A program made the position numbers and the translations under genes. The notes below the pieces were generated by a model. The model had not been told where the DNA came from. It did not search any database and worked only from the letters and a program-made list of their open reading frames with translations. A DNA stretch of 64,000 nt. It comes from Symbiodinium microadriaticum. Its lineage: Eukaryota; Sar; Dinophyceae; Suessiales; Symbiodiniaceae. The stretch is from contig LSRX01000786.1 in assembly GCA_001939145.1 (NCBI GenBank), forward strand, positions 163,899-227,898, given 5' to 3'. Below, in pieces: positions 42,392 through 52,599 of the stretch (positions within the stretch are counted from its first letter, which is position 1; every line of letters begins with the position of its first letter).

Positions 42392-43333
42392 CTTACTCTG
42401 CTGATGCCACAAATCTGGTACTGCAACACACAAAGTACCATCGCGTCTCCATGCGCCGTAGCCATTGTGACTTTGTGGGGCACGATCAGGCGCAGCTAGA
42501 ACATTGCTAGCAAACTCCGGGCAAGCCACTACCAGAGAACTAGGAGGCAAATCTTCGAATATCCGTTACCTATGATCAAGCTTAAAGTCATGGTAGGGTC
42601 CCTGTGATTCAAGAGTATTCGGGTATACACTAGACATAAAGCCCGTTTGAGGGGTACCTCTCAATTAGGGTATACTGGAAGATCCGGGCAGGTCTCCCTG
42701 CTATTCGGAACGTTCGTTCACCCAGCTTGTCGTCCGAGCCTGCGTTTAAAGTCTCTAGGGTTTAGGGTTTAGGGGTTTAGGGTTTAGGGTTGGGGCTGTA
42801 TGGGATCTGGGCTGTTTAAAGCTTTCTGAATTTTAAGGGGCTTGTGGGGTTTCTAACGGGTCTTCCTTGAATACGGTTTCCATGAGAGACGTGGTGAATT
42901 GGAACTGAAGGGTCACTGCAAGCAAGTTTCGACAGGCCTCTAGAGGTCAGGCGCTGCGGGCAGTCATATGTAGGCTTGCAAGAGAGAGAAGACGACACAT
43001 GCGCATGGGGGGGGGAGCCACAATCCCATGTACTATTTGTTCGGAGTTGTAGTAGTTTTCCCCCTCAAGTCTCGAAAGTTTTGGAGTGTGCACGTTCGAA
43101 CTTTACTTGGGGCTCCAAGACCCTAAACGCTAAACCGCGGACCCCAAACCCGAAACATACCGGAACAACTCTGGAGAAGAAGGTTTGGGGCATCAACGCC
43201 AAGTAGCCAAGCGGGTTTCGGGCTTGGGGTTTAGGGGTGCGAGGCTAAGCTTCGGGAGAATCGGTACCATTCCTTCTGTGTGCCTTCTTCTGCTTAAGTT
43301 CACTCCATCTGAAGGTTTTCATTTCCGTGTCGT

Positions 43334-43533
43334 CCCTAAACCCTAAACCCTAAACCCTAAACCCCAAACCCTAAACCCTAAACCCTGGACCCTAAACCCT
43401 AAACCCTAAACCCTAAAACCCTAAACCCTAAACCCTAAACCCTAAACCCTAAACCCCAAACCCTAAACCCTAAACCCTGGACCCTAAACCCTAAACCCTA
43501 AACCCTAAAACCCTAAACCCTAAACCCTAAACC
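43334..43533. repeat. CCCTAAA array with a 92-bp higher-order period
   Basis: About 200 bases of nearly perfect CCCTAAA. The variant units CCCCAAA and CCCTGGA recur in the same order 92 bases apart (43361 and 43453), so a block was duplicated as a unit. Confidence 0.85.
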
Positions 43534-43593
43534 CCCCTCTCCAAAGCCCGGCTCTGCTGGCCAAGCACTCCGACGTAGTGTATCATGATACAT

Positions 43594-43691
43594 CTACCCT
43601 TAGGCTCCATTGCAGTTCCTTTTTGGGGGTTCATAATTTAGGATCCTTTAAGGTAATGCCCAAAAGGAACTACTATGGAGCCTATGGGTAG
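43594..43691. mobile_element. Inverted-repeat element with TAGGCTCCAT arms
   Basis: The left CTACCCTTAGGCTCCATTGC and the right ACTATGGAGCCTATGGGTAG are about 33-base complementary arms including AGTTCCTTTTTGGG/CCCAAAAGGAACT. A decayed relative is at about 53420-53506. Confidence 0.68.
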
Positions 43692-43999
43692 TTTAGGATT
43701 TATTTAGGGTGTAGGGCTCTTCATGTTTATGCGTACTACCATAAGTACCCACTTTACAGCAAGCTGTTCGTAGCAGCACTGCACTACTCATATAGAAGCC
43801 CGAGTCAGGGCTAATTGTATTCCTTGGGGCCCCTTATTATAATTACGGTATACCATCCCCCCTAAACCCTAAACCCGAAACCCTAAACAGTATACTATCC
43901 CCCCCCCCCCCGCACGATGCCCAAGTTCCCTTCTGTTCGTGGCATGCGGCATTCCCTCATCCTCGGCCCTTAGCTGCAAGAAGCTCTGAAACCTTGCAG

Positions 44000-44212
44000 G
44001 GGTGTAGGGTTTAGGGTTTAGGGTGCCCTGTAGGGGTGTAGGGTGTAGGGTTTAGGGTACCCTGTAGGGGTGTAGAGTTTAGGATATTTAGGGTTTAGGG
44101 TACCCTGTAGGGGTGTAGGGTTTAGGGTTTAGGGTACCCTGAAGGGGTGTAGAGTTTAGGGTTTAGGGTTTAGGGTACCCTGTAGGGGTGTAGGGTTTAG
44201 GGTTTAGGGGTT
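44000..44212 (+). repeat. TACCCTGTAGGGGTGTAG / TTTAGGG composite array
   Basis: About five repeats in which TACCCTGTAGGGGTGTAG (or GCCCTG, GAAGGGG variants) alternates with one to three TTTAGGG units. TACCC/GGGTG segments are partly self-complementary. Confidence 0.75.
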
Positions 44213-44905
44213 TTCCGAAGCCGCAACTCTGAGATTTGAACCCAAAAGCGCCAAAAGGTTTAGGGTCCAGGGACTAGGGCCGAAACTCGAATGCCCCGCC
44301 TAAGACCTAAACCAAACCGTAGCCTTAACTTTGGGTTTCCTGGTTAGGTTTAGGGTTTAGGGTTTGGGGTTTAGGGTTTAGGGTTTAGGGTTAGGATGCC
44401 CAAACCAAACTCCAAAACCCAAAACGGTTGCACAGCCCGAGACAACTCCACGGTAGGAGGATGATCCTTGGTTTCCAGGCTCAATTCGGTTCCCTCCGGA
44501 GGCTCTTTCAACCCTGAGCCCCCTTACAGAGCATGTCGCGTTTTGCAAGAATGACCCTTCATCACAAGCCTCAGGGCTTGCTTTCACCATAAATAACCTT
44601 GCTTCCAACCCTAAGGCCCGAAACCCAAAAACCTTAAACCCTAAACCCTTAAACCCTAAACCCTAAACCCTTAAACCCTAAACCGCTAAACCCTAAACCC
44701 TGAAACGCTAAACCCTAAACCCCTAAACCCCAAACCCTAAGCCCTAAACCCTAAACCCTGAAACCCTTAAACACAGAGAAACTGGAGGCCAGAGCCTACG
44801 GTCGGAGACTTCAGCTTGCGATTGGATGGCCCTGCAGCGGCCGCAGTCTTCCTGCGCCGCCGGGATCAGGGTTTACCCTTAACATCAAAATCGCCCAACA
44901 GCCTT

Positions 44906-44911
<6 letters not shown>

Positions 44912-44940
<29 letters not shown>
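44912..44940. repeat. (TA)n inside a repeated GGGCCTTTGGGCCCAAAAGCC block
   Basis: The flanks (44885-45000) match 12600-12700 around TTTGGGCCCAAAAGCCT, but only this copy carries the TATA run, which therefore arose after the two copies separated. Confidence 0.6.
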
Positions 44941-45301
44941 GGAATAGGGCCTTTGGGCCCAAAAGCCTTAAAATTTTGAGTCCTTTGATGGTGCGGGTTA
45001 GGGTTTCGTAAACTTTTGAACTCCGAACCCGAAACCCTGAACCCTAACCTGCATGCTGGGAGGACTTCGAACCTCCAGGTTCATCTTCTCTGTGTATTTG
45101 GCTAAGAGAGGCTCGGCCACCGGGCCCTGTTCATCCTCCCTTAGCAGGACGGCGCTGACTAGAAGCTTGGTTCTTGCTACGGTGAGTGTTCAAGCCAGTT
45201 GTAGTGGTGCTAGCAGTCCTGGTCTTCGTCGTCGCAGCGGTAGTGGTAATGGTAGTGCTAGTGCGAGTGGCAGCCTCCAACCTGTACCTCAATTCAATCT
45301 C

Positions 45302-45412
45302 CTAGGCTCCTGAGTAGTACCCTTTTGCCCTTTTTATTGTATGGTTCCCTTATTTAAACTGAATATTCGGAAAAAGGGCACCCTTATTATTAAGGGGTCA
45401 CTCAGGAACCTA
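45302..45412. mobile_element. GTACCCTTTTGCCC element, copy 2
   Basis: Ends CTAGGCTCCTGAGT and ACTCAGGAACCTAG are near-perfect inverted repeats, followed inward by AGTACCC and GGGGTC. About 111 bp, non-coding. Confidence 0.65.
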
Positions 45413-48400
45413 GTCTCTCCAACCGCTAGGTCGGTGCAAGCCTTCCACGTGACTGCGCACGTGCAGTTCACATCAACAGAGCCGTTGCCCCAAGCGCCGG
45501 GGTTGGTACTGCGGTGGTGAAGGTTTACATTTGGGTGTAATGGTGTAATGTGTGCTTCGTGCACGAGGGTTTTCATTTCGGGCTTTGTACGTCGGGGGGT
45601 CAGTGAATTTCGGGCTGAGGCTTGAAGGCTCAAGGTTTCCGCTTTGGGGTTTAGGGTTTAGGGTCCTGTGGTTTGAGGCTCAGGGGTTAGGGTATGAGTT
45701 TCTAGCCATGGATTTGTCGGGTGATGCAGCGCCTACGATTCAGAGCCTAATGGATGATGTCTAAATAGCTGGTCCTGCTTCACCGAGTAGTCCTAGAAGA
45801 CATATCAAAGAAGTCAAAATACACCCCGAACCCTACCTCAACGCGGTTAAGGTTTCAGATTTGCAAAGAGCAGGTACATAGGAACAGTCGACCTGAAGCT
45901 TGATGCGACCCTGGACTAGTCATGCGTTTCTCTTAGAGTTACCTAAGCCCTAAACCCTAACCACCCTAAACCCCAAACCCTAAACCCTAGCCCTAAACCC
46001 TAAACCCTAAACCCCTAAACCCCCCTAAACCCTAAACCGAGTCATCTGAGCTGTGTCGCGCAAAGCTTTCAGAGTCGACGTCCTTAGAAGCTGGAGCCCA
46101 GGTAGGCCCAAGAAGCCTCTGACGAATATATGCCTTAAATAACTTGTCACTACGGCTGATGGTATAATTCCTGCATTACCCACAATAAGGAATGCACCAT
46201 AATTTCCGCAGTTTAGGGTTCTCAAGGTAATGCAGGATTTATGTCATCAAGAGTATGTTGGGATTGGGCCCTCTGAGAAGTCCGAGGGTTAGGGGCTCAA
46301 GACACTTCTCCGAAACACAGAGATTGGCCTTGAGCCAGAAAGCTGCGAATCGCGGTTTCGGCTTCGGGATTTTGGGTTTGGGTGGGTTTGTCTCTGGGGT
46401 TAGATGGGTGTGCAAGGTTTGTCTATGTCTATGTGGGTTGTTATGTGCCTGCATGTCTAGTATCGGTGTCTATGGCTAGCTTTCTCATTATAAAAAGGAC
46501 CCCTACACAGGGACCCCAATTTAGAGAACCCAAGATGGGATTAGAGTGTTCTCCGAGGCCGTCTCGCTGGCATCTGCCTGGGCCTGAGCTGGGAGCTTCC
46601 ACGAGTCGGTTTTGAATAGTTACTGCGGTTCAGGGTTTAGGGTTTGGGCCCCTAAACCCTAAACCCTAAACCCTAAACCCTAGGGTTCGGGGTTTAGATT
46701 GAACCCTCCGCCCCAAATCCCAGGGTGCAACGTGCAGTTTAGCACCTTGGACCCTTATACCCACCTAAAACCCTAAACCCTACAACTCGCAACAAAACCT
46801 GAGGCCCAAACCCCCTAAAGCGTAAATCCTAAACCACTCAAGCAACTCCAACCGCCCCCCCAAACAACCCTAGGCCCTAAAACGTAAAGCCTAGGCCCTA
46901 AACCCTAAACCCTAGGCCCTAAACCCTAAACCCCTAAACCCAGGCCCTAAACCCCTAAGCCTTTAGAGTTTATGGCTTAGGGGGTTCAGGGTTTAGGGTT
47001 TAGGGGCTTTGGGTAAAGGGCGCTTCACGGGCAGCAAAATCCCCAAACCCCGAAACCCTACACCAAGCCCTTGAGCCTATACTTCATGAAATCTGAAAGA
47101 GCATTTTTTGTTTGAAAGGGCTGAGCTCCACCATCTCAAACCAGCCTGAGTCACAGAAGCATGAATAGCTAGTGACACTATTCATCAAGGCTCTTGATTA
47201 CATAGACATCCAAGCTTGATTCTAATCATTACGGCCCCTCTAGAAGGCACACCCTTCACGGCTGGAGGGTTTAGGGTTAACTTTAGGGTTTAGGGCTTGG
47301 GCTTTAGGTTGTTTAGGGGTTTAGGGTTTAGGGTTCACGGCTCGGGTTTTAGGTTGTTTAGGGTTTCCTATAGGGCTCAGGGTTGAGGGTTCAATCTAAA
47401 AGCACTTACTTGGCAAACTGCCAAGCCTTAAACCCTAAGCCAAAGTTGTCTTTGTTAAATTCTCCTAGAAAAATATAAATAGCCCCGTTGAGACACATTG
47501 TTTACCGACCTCCTATCAAAGAACTGGAAAAAAACAACCCTGACCCACAACCTCAACCCCTTACTGTACTGTAAACCTTGAACCCCCCCCCTAATCCCCA
47601 ACCTCAAACAGTAAGCTAAGCCTTAGACACCTGAGCCTTGAAGCCTGAAGCCCTAAACTCCAGAACATAAAGCTCAAAGCCCTACTACCTAAATTCCAAA
47701 GCGCCTGACCTCGAAGCCTCACCCCAAACGCAGTTCACTTTGATTCCCATCCAGGCGGCGATTCCGGGAAGGTTGACCTCCTGTCGCCCGGCTCAGATGG
47801 GATTGGGCATAGCGGCAAAAGGCATCCTACACCCTAAACCCTAAGCCCTAAAACCCTAAAGCCCCAAACCCTGAACCCTAAACCCTAAAACCCCTCAACC
47901 ATACGGTTTGGGGATTCGAGTTTAAGGTCAGGGGTTCAAGGTGCGGAGTTCAGGATTCAAGATTTCGTGGTTCGGGCTGCAGGTTCTATTGTTTGCGGGG
48001 GCGGGGTTTAGGGTTTAGGGTTTAGGGGTTTAGGGTTTAGGGGTTTAGGGTTCAGGGTTTAGGGGGGTGTCGGGCTTGAGGAGTTTAGGGGTTTCGGCAC
48101 TCACACTCGGACACTNCCTTGTAAACAAAAACGATAAGAGCCCATGTAGCCTTGAAAGCCGCGAAGAAAAACATATACAACCCTTACAAGACGCCTAAAC
48201 CCGAAGCCCTGAACCCTGGGTACAGACACTAGCCACGCCGCCAAAGAACCCCAAGCCGAAAAATTATATTTTTTCGCACCCCAGGTCTTGGCGGAGGTGG
48301 GGATCCCGATCGCGCCTACGCCCAGTCTGCATCTCAACAAGGGCGAACCGTAGTTCAGGGTTTTTTAGGGTTTAGGGTTTCTCAGGTTCGTGATCTTCGA

Positions 48401-48485
48401 TTCCGGGGCTGTTGGGCTTAGGGTTTTGAGGCTAGGGCGTTGGGGTTCTAATGATAGCGCCTCGGTTAGGACATTGGTCCGTTTG
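45413..48485. other. No confident gene: telomere-like blocks and unique spacers
   Basis: Repeat blocks at 45945-46040, 46630-46685, 46860-46960, 47270-47370, 47825-47890 and 48003-48060. One N lies near 48116. ORFs up to about 100 codons lack splice or composition support. Confidence 0.45.
46153..46253 (-). mobile_element. 101-bp-class element, copy 3 (inverted)
   Basis: Flanked by TA. The interior AAGGAATGCACCATAATTTC is the reverse complement of the interior of copies 1 and 4. The right arm reads TGCAGGATTTATGTCATCAA. Confidence 0.7.
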
Positions 48486-48594
48486 CCCAGAGAACCCAAT
48501 GACCCTTAATTAAGGAATATACCTTAAATCATAATAATAAGGCCCCTATAATTTAAGGCATATTCCTTAATTAAGGACTATTGGGTTCTCTGGG
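48486..48594. mobile_element. Long perfect-type hairpin element, 44-base arms
   Basis: CCCAGAGAACCCAATGACCC and the following TTAATTAAGGAATATACC pair with the mirror sequence ending ATTGGGTTCTCTGGG. A 21-base spacer contains AATAATAAGGCCCC. Only a few mismatches, suggesting a young insertion. Confidence 0.72.
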
Positions 48595-49356
48595 TGTCTT
48601 AGGTCTTAAGGCTTTGAAGTTTAAGGCTCTATCGTTTTGGTTGTGGCTTTGGCTTAAGCACTTAGGGGTTTAGGGTTTATAGGGCTTTGCCAAGGCGTGC
48701 ATGGTTTTAGGCTTCCCGCGGAGACACGGGAGCTCCTGCAGTAAAAAACTACATCACTGCAAGTCTTGTCATTACATGCCGTTCGAGTTAACCCCAAATC
48801 GTTGAACCTCTAGAAGCCAAAGGCACTAGGATGTTCTGCATTAAACCTTCAACATCGAGCCACGAATCTTCGAAAACAGCCCGTCTGCATGGTTTAGGCC
48901 TCACGCGTTCTCTAGGGCTGAGCTTTACTTGCCGAGGACGTAAGGCTGTAGAGCCGAAGCTATGCTGTGTAGCAGCGTTTCTGGGCGGGAGTTCAAGTTG
49001 TTTTTTCAACAATTGTTTGCAACAGAGTTTTATCATGGTTCTTAGTTCTCAGGTTCTTCGTAGAGGCCCCCTGGAATGACTGTGTTTAGGGCTTAGGGTT
49101 TGGAGTTTCAGGTAGGCTTGGGGTACGACTACTCGTTGACTCTTCCTTTGGCATACTTCTTGCTGGCTTTGAGGGCTTCGTAGAATCCTGAACCCTACAC
49201 CCCGATTCCCTAAAACCCTAAACCACTGAACACCCAAAATCCTACCATCTTAAAACCCCTAAACCCCAAACCCTGCCATCCCAAAACCCTACACCCTAAA
49301 CCCCAAACCCTGACACCCCAAAACCCTACGAGCTTGGAGGCTCCACCTAAACCCTA

Positions 49357-49522
49357 AACCCTAAACCCCAAGCCCTAACATCCCAACACCCTAACATCCC
49401 AAAACCCTAACATCCCAGAACCTAACATCCCCAACACCCTAACATCCCAAAACCCTAACATCCCCAAAACCCTAACATCCCAAAACCCTAACAGCCCAAA
49501 ACCTAACATCCCAAAACCCTAC
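49357..49522. repeat. CCCTAACATCCCAAAA array
   Basis: About ten copies of a 15-17-base unit related to CCCTAAA but with an ACATCCCAA insertion. A looser version begins near 49190. Confidence 0.8.
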
Positions 49523-50015
49523 AAACTTTGAGGCTCCTCCTCCAGAACGAAGGGTTCGGTGGACTCCTCGTGGGGGAGGCCCTGGCCTCTGACGAGTCAA
49601 GGGGGGGGTGGGTGGAGGGTCTTTGGGGGATCCTTGGCTTCGGGGGATTTAGGCTTTTTGGAGGTTCGGGGTTTCGGGGTTCAGGGTCTAGGCTTTGGGG
49701 GATGTAGGCTTTGGGGGTTTAGGGTTTCGGGGTTCAGGGTTTGGGCTGTCGGGGATTTAGGCTTTTTGGAGGTTCAGGGTTTAGGGGTTCAGGGTTTAGG
49801 GTTTAGGGGATGTAGGCTTTGCAGGTTTAGGGTGTAGGGGTTCAGGGTTAATTTAGGGTTTAGGGGGATTCGGCATTTGGGTTTTTTTTTCGGGTTTAGG
49901 GTTTTGGGATTTAGGGGTGTAAGGGGTCTGAGCTTCAGGGATCAGGCTGGTGGAGGCGTGCGGTAACTTGAGTTCGCTTCTTGTTGGGTGCAGGGGGGGA
50001 GGAGGGCGAGAGCTA

Positions 50016-50116
50016 CTGTTGATGATATTAATCCTGCATTACTTTAAGGACCCCAAACTATGGGAATTATACTAGATTCCTTATTATTGGTAATGCAGGG
50101 TTTATATCATCAACCG
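50016..50116 (+). mobile_element. 101-bp-class element, copy 4
   Basis: The best-preserved copy: CTGTTGATGATATTAATCCT on the left, TTTATATCATCAACCG on the right, TA on both sides. Confidence 0.78.
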
Positions 50117-50539
50117 TAGGTTTGGGGATTGCGCATTCAGGTGGGTTCCCACTCCCACTCATTGCCAAGGGTTTGTTTGCTTCTCACAGTCTCTAAGCCC
50201 TATACAGTCTCGAAACCTCCTTCCCTGGCTGCCTGGCTTCTTTCTCCTCGAAACCTAAGGCCGCATTAAAACCAGTCCTGAACCCCAGCGTCCAAAAGCC
50301 TAAACTCTCGAATGCCCGAACATGAGCGACCTTGGATGTACCTCCTAAGGGCTTTGTCGTGGCTATATGACTCTTTTTTGCAGCACAATTGCCAACTTCG
50401 CACCCGAATCGCCACTTAATCTAAACCCTAGCCCCTAAACCCCTAAACCCCCAAAGCCCTAAACCCTGAACCCCCAGCCTTTCCTTAAATCTCGCGGCTC
50501 CTCCCAGGTTTACGCGATCACCTTGGAGGCTGCTCTCGG

Positions 50540-50593
50540 ACCACCACCGTCGTCGTCGTCGTCGTGGTCGTCGCAGAAGCAAGAGCACTTGTG

Positions 50594-50657
<64 letters not shown>

Positions 50658-50750
50658 TAAACTAGTATCACTAGTAGCATCAGTAACAGCAGCAGTAGCA
50701 GCAGGAGATGCAGTAGAAGTAGCCACAGTAGCAGTAGCCTAGCAGCATTA
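50540..50750 (+). repeat. GTC and AGC trinucleotide tract
   Basis: GTCGTC at 50550-50575, then an uninterrupted (AGC)n of about 60 bases at 50597-50656 and diverged AGCAGTAGC to 50750. Poly-Leu ORFs on the minus strand are not credible genes. Confidence 0.85.
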
Positions 50751-51884
50751 GCACTGGCAATAGTAGCGGTAGTAGCCGAATCGGCATCCCAACGTCATCC
50801 TGCGAGTAAGCCTGAAGGCTTCCCACCGTTGATTGCAAGGCCCCGAGCCCCAATGTAGACCCTAGGCACTAACCCCTAAACCCTAACCCCTAGGCCCGAA
50901 ACCCGAAGCCCGAAACCCTAAACCCTAAACCGCAGCCTGAAGAGTTGCTAGTATGGCTCCTCTTAATTTTCTTACACAGGTCAACTCTGGAGGGCTTGCG
51001 ATCCTGAGAAGAAGCTTGCCCACCCCCTCGAATCGCTACTCCAAGGCCCTTGGGGGTCTTCGCCCTTTCTTGGCAAGACCCTTCGGCCGAAGGTTGCATG
51101 GCCGTGTGCACTACGACCCCTACGCCCGAATCCCTGCAACCCTAAACCCCTAAACTCTATACACCATACCCCCGAAACATCCCCAAACGCCAGAAGTCTA
51201 AGCCAACCTCTGTGCACTAACCCCCAAACCATCCCTAAACCCCAAAGCATCAACTCTACACTCCTAGAAACCCTAAGCCCCCCAACCGTCCAAAAAATCC
51301 CAAAGCCTAAGCCGCAGGTAACGAATGGGCCCTACATCTTGGGCTTGTGCAATGCTCAGTCGCGCACTGCACCTTAGGGTCCTCGGCCCGGTTTATAGGG
51401 GTTTAGGGTTTAGGGTTTAGGGTTTTTAGGGGTTTGGGGTTTTAGTGTTTAGGGGTGTAGGGCTTAGGGTTTAGGGTTCAGGGTTTAGGGCTGTAGGGGT
51501 TTAGGGGTTTAGGGTTTAGGGTTGAGGCTTCAGGCTCTGGGGTGACAAGGCTTGGTCAGTGATATAGGTTTGGGGTTGAGGGTTTAGGGTTAAGGGCTTT
51601 CATCTGCTTTGACTTGTGCAGATTTTAGGAGGTTTCTAGTAGACACCAACAAGCCGCGAACAGCGGTAGCTGCAGTCGTGGCAATAGTTCTGCTAGAAGT
51701 AGAATGCCGCGATCGTTTTTATTACCTTTGTTGTCGTGGTGTTTGTTGTCGCTGTTGTAGTTGTTGTCGTCTTCTCGTCGTCGTCGCCGTGGTCGTCGTA
51801 GCAACTAGTAATGGCCGGTAGTAGCACCTTAGCCGACCACGTTGAAATGGCGTCGACAGCACGACCTCTACCTTCAAGTCCGCG

Positions 51885-52241
51885 ATGATGGCAGCGATGA
51901 CGGCTTTAGACACTCGGTTCCTGCGATGTTCCGGTGCTGAAAAGCATCCTGATGATGCTGCTGTTCGTGGTGTGATATGTTGTTTTGCTGGAGACGCTGA
52001 TGCTGGTGGTCAAAAGGGTGCCGCCGCTGTTGACGGTGATGATAACACTGCTTGCGATGATCATAACCCTGTGAATATATGCTGCATCGAAACAAGATCT
52101 TGGGCCAGGAGCCTGTCAGTGGCAATCTTGTTGGTATCTCCGCTATTGGCTCGTCAGGTCCAAGCATTCGAACAGCTGGCGCATTTCCATCAGCGATCCG
52201 CTGTGGTATCTAGCAGAGGCGCTGAGGTGTTTCGGGGTTGA
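51885..52241 (+). CDS. Hypothetical ORF, 118 codons
   Basis: A single open frame in unusually repeat-poor sequence. The C-terminal half contains a hydrophobic stretch (SLSVAILLVSPLLARQVQAF) resembling a signal or transit segment ending A-x-A before Phe. The first half is acidic and Asp-rich. Splice structure unknown and no homologue recognised. The antisense frame is also open, so coding is uncertain. Confidence 0.22.
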   Translation: MMAAMTALDTRFLRCSGAEKHPDDAAVRGVICCFAGDADAGGQKGAAAVDGDDNTACDDHNPVNICCIETRSWARSLSVAILLVSPLLARQVQAFEQLAHFHQRSAVVSSRGAEVFRG

Positions 52242-52599
52242 GCCAAATTTCGGAATCAGTGAAGGTTGTACACCCAATTTGACGACCATTGCAGGGTCGC
52301 AGTTTGCGGAAGTCGCTGGCGACAGATCAGTTGTCAATGGGGCTGGGCTTCATGTGATCGCCTGCAGTTTTCTCGAGGAGAGTGACCATCTTGCTGATGA
52401 TTTTGATGGTGAAGATGAGGACATCTTCCTGCTTGCCACAGCTGGTCAGATTACTTGACCGGCTGTGTGCCAGAGTCGATGTAGACGGCTTTTGTGGCTT
52501 ACCCAGGCTTTGTTTTGACTTGAGGTTGCCGATGACAGCAGGCTTGGGCTGCAATGCCGTCTAGTTTAAGTCGGTGGTGAGGTACACCCAAGCAAGTTA

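Larger units (their letters stand above)
40346..43333. other. No confident gene after gene B
   Basis: Contains TTTAGGG blocks (40400-40500, 41396-41485, 41815-41890), CCCTAAA blocks (40930-41035, 41140-41260), poly-C and poly-A runs (40910-40921, 41267-41287) and two inverted-repeat elements. The ORF at 42295-42510 overlaps an element and is doubtful. Confidence 0.5.

Noticed and set aside
42295-42510. 71-codon ORF
   Set aside because: Its first half lies inside an inverted-repeat element, with no conservation or splice support.
50421-50726. Minus-strand 101-codon ORF with poly-Leu
   Set aside because: Produced by the (AGC)n run.
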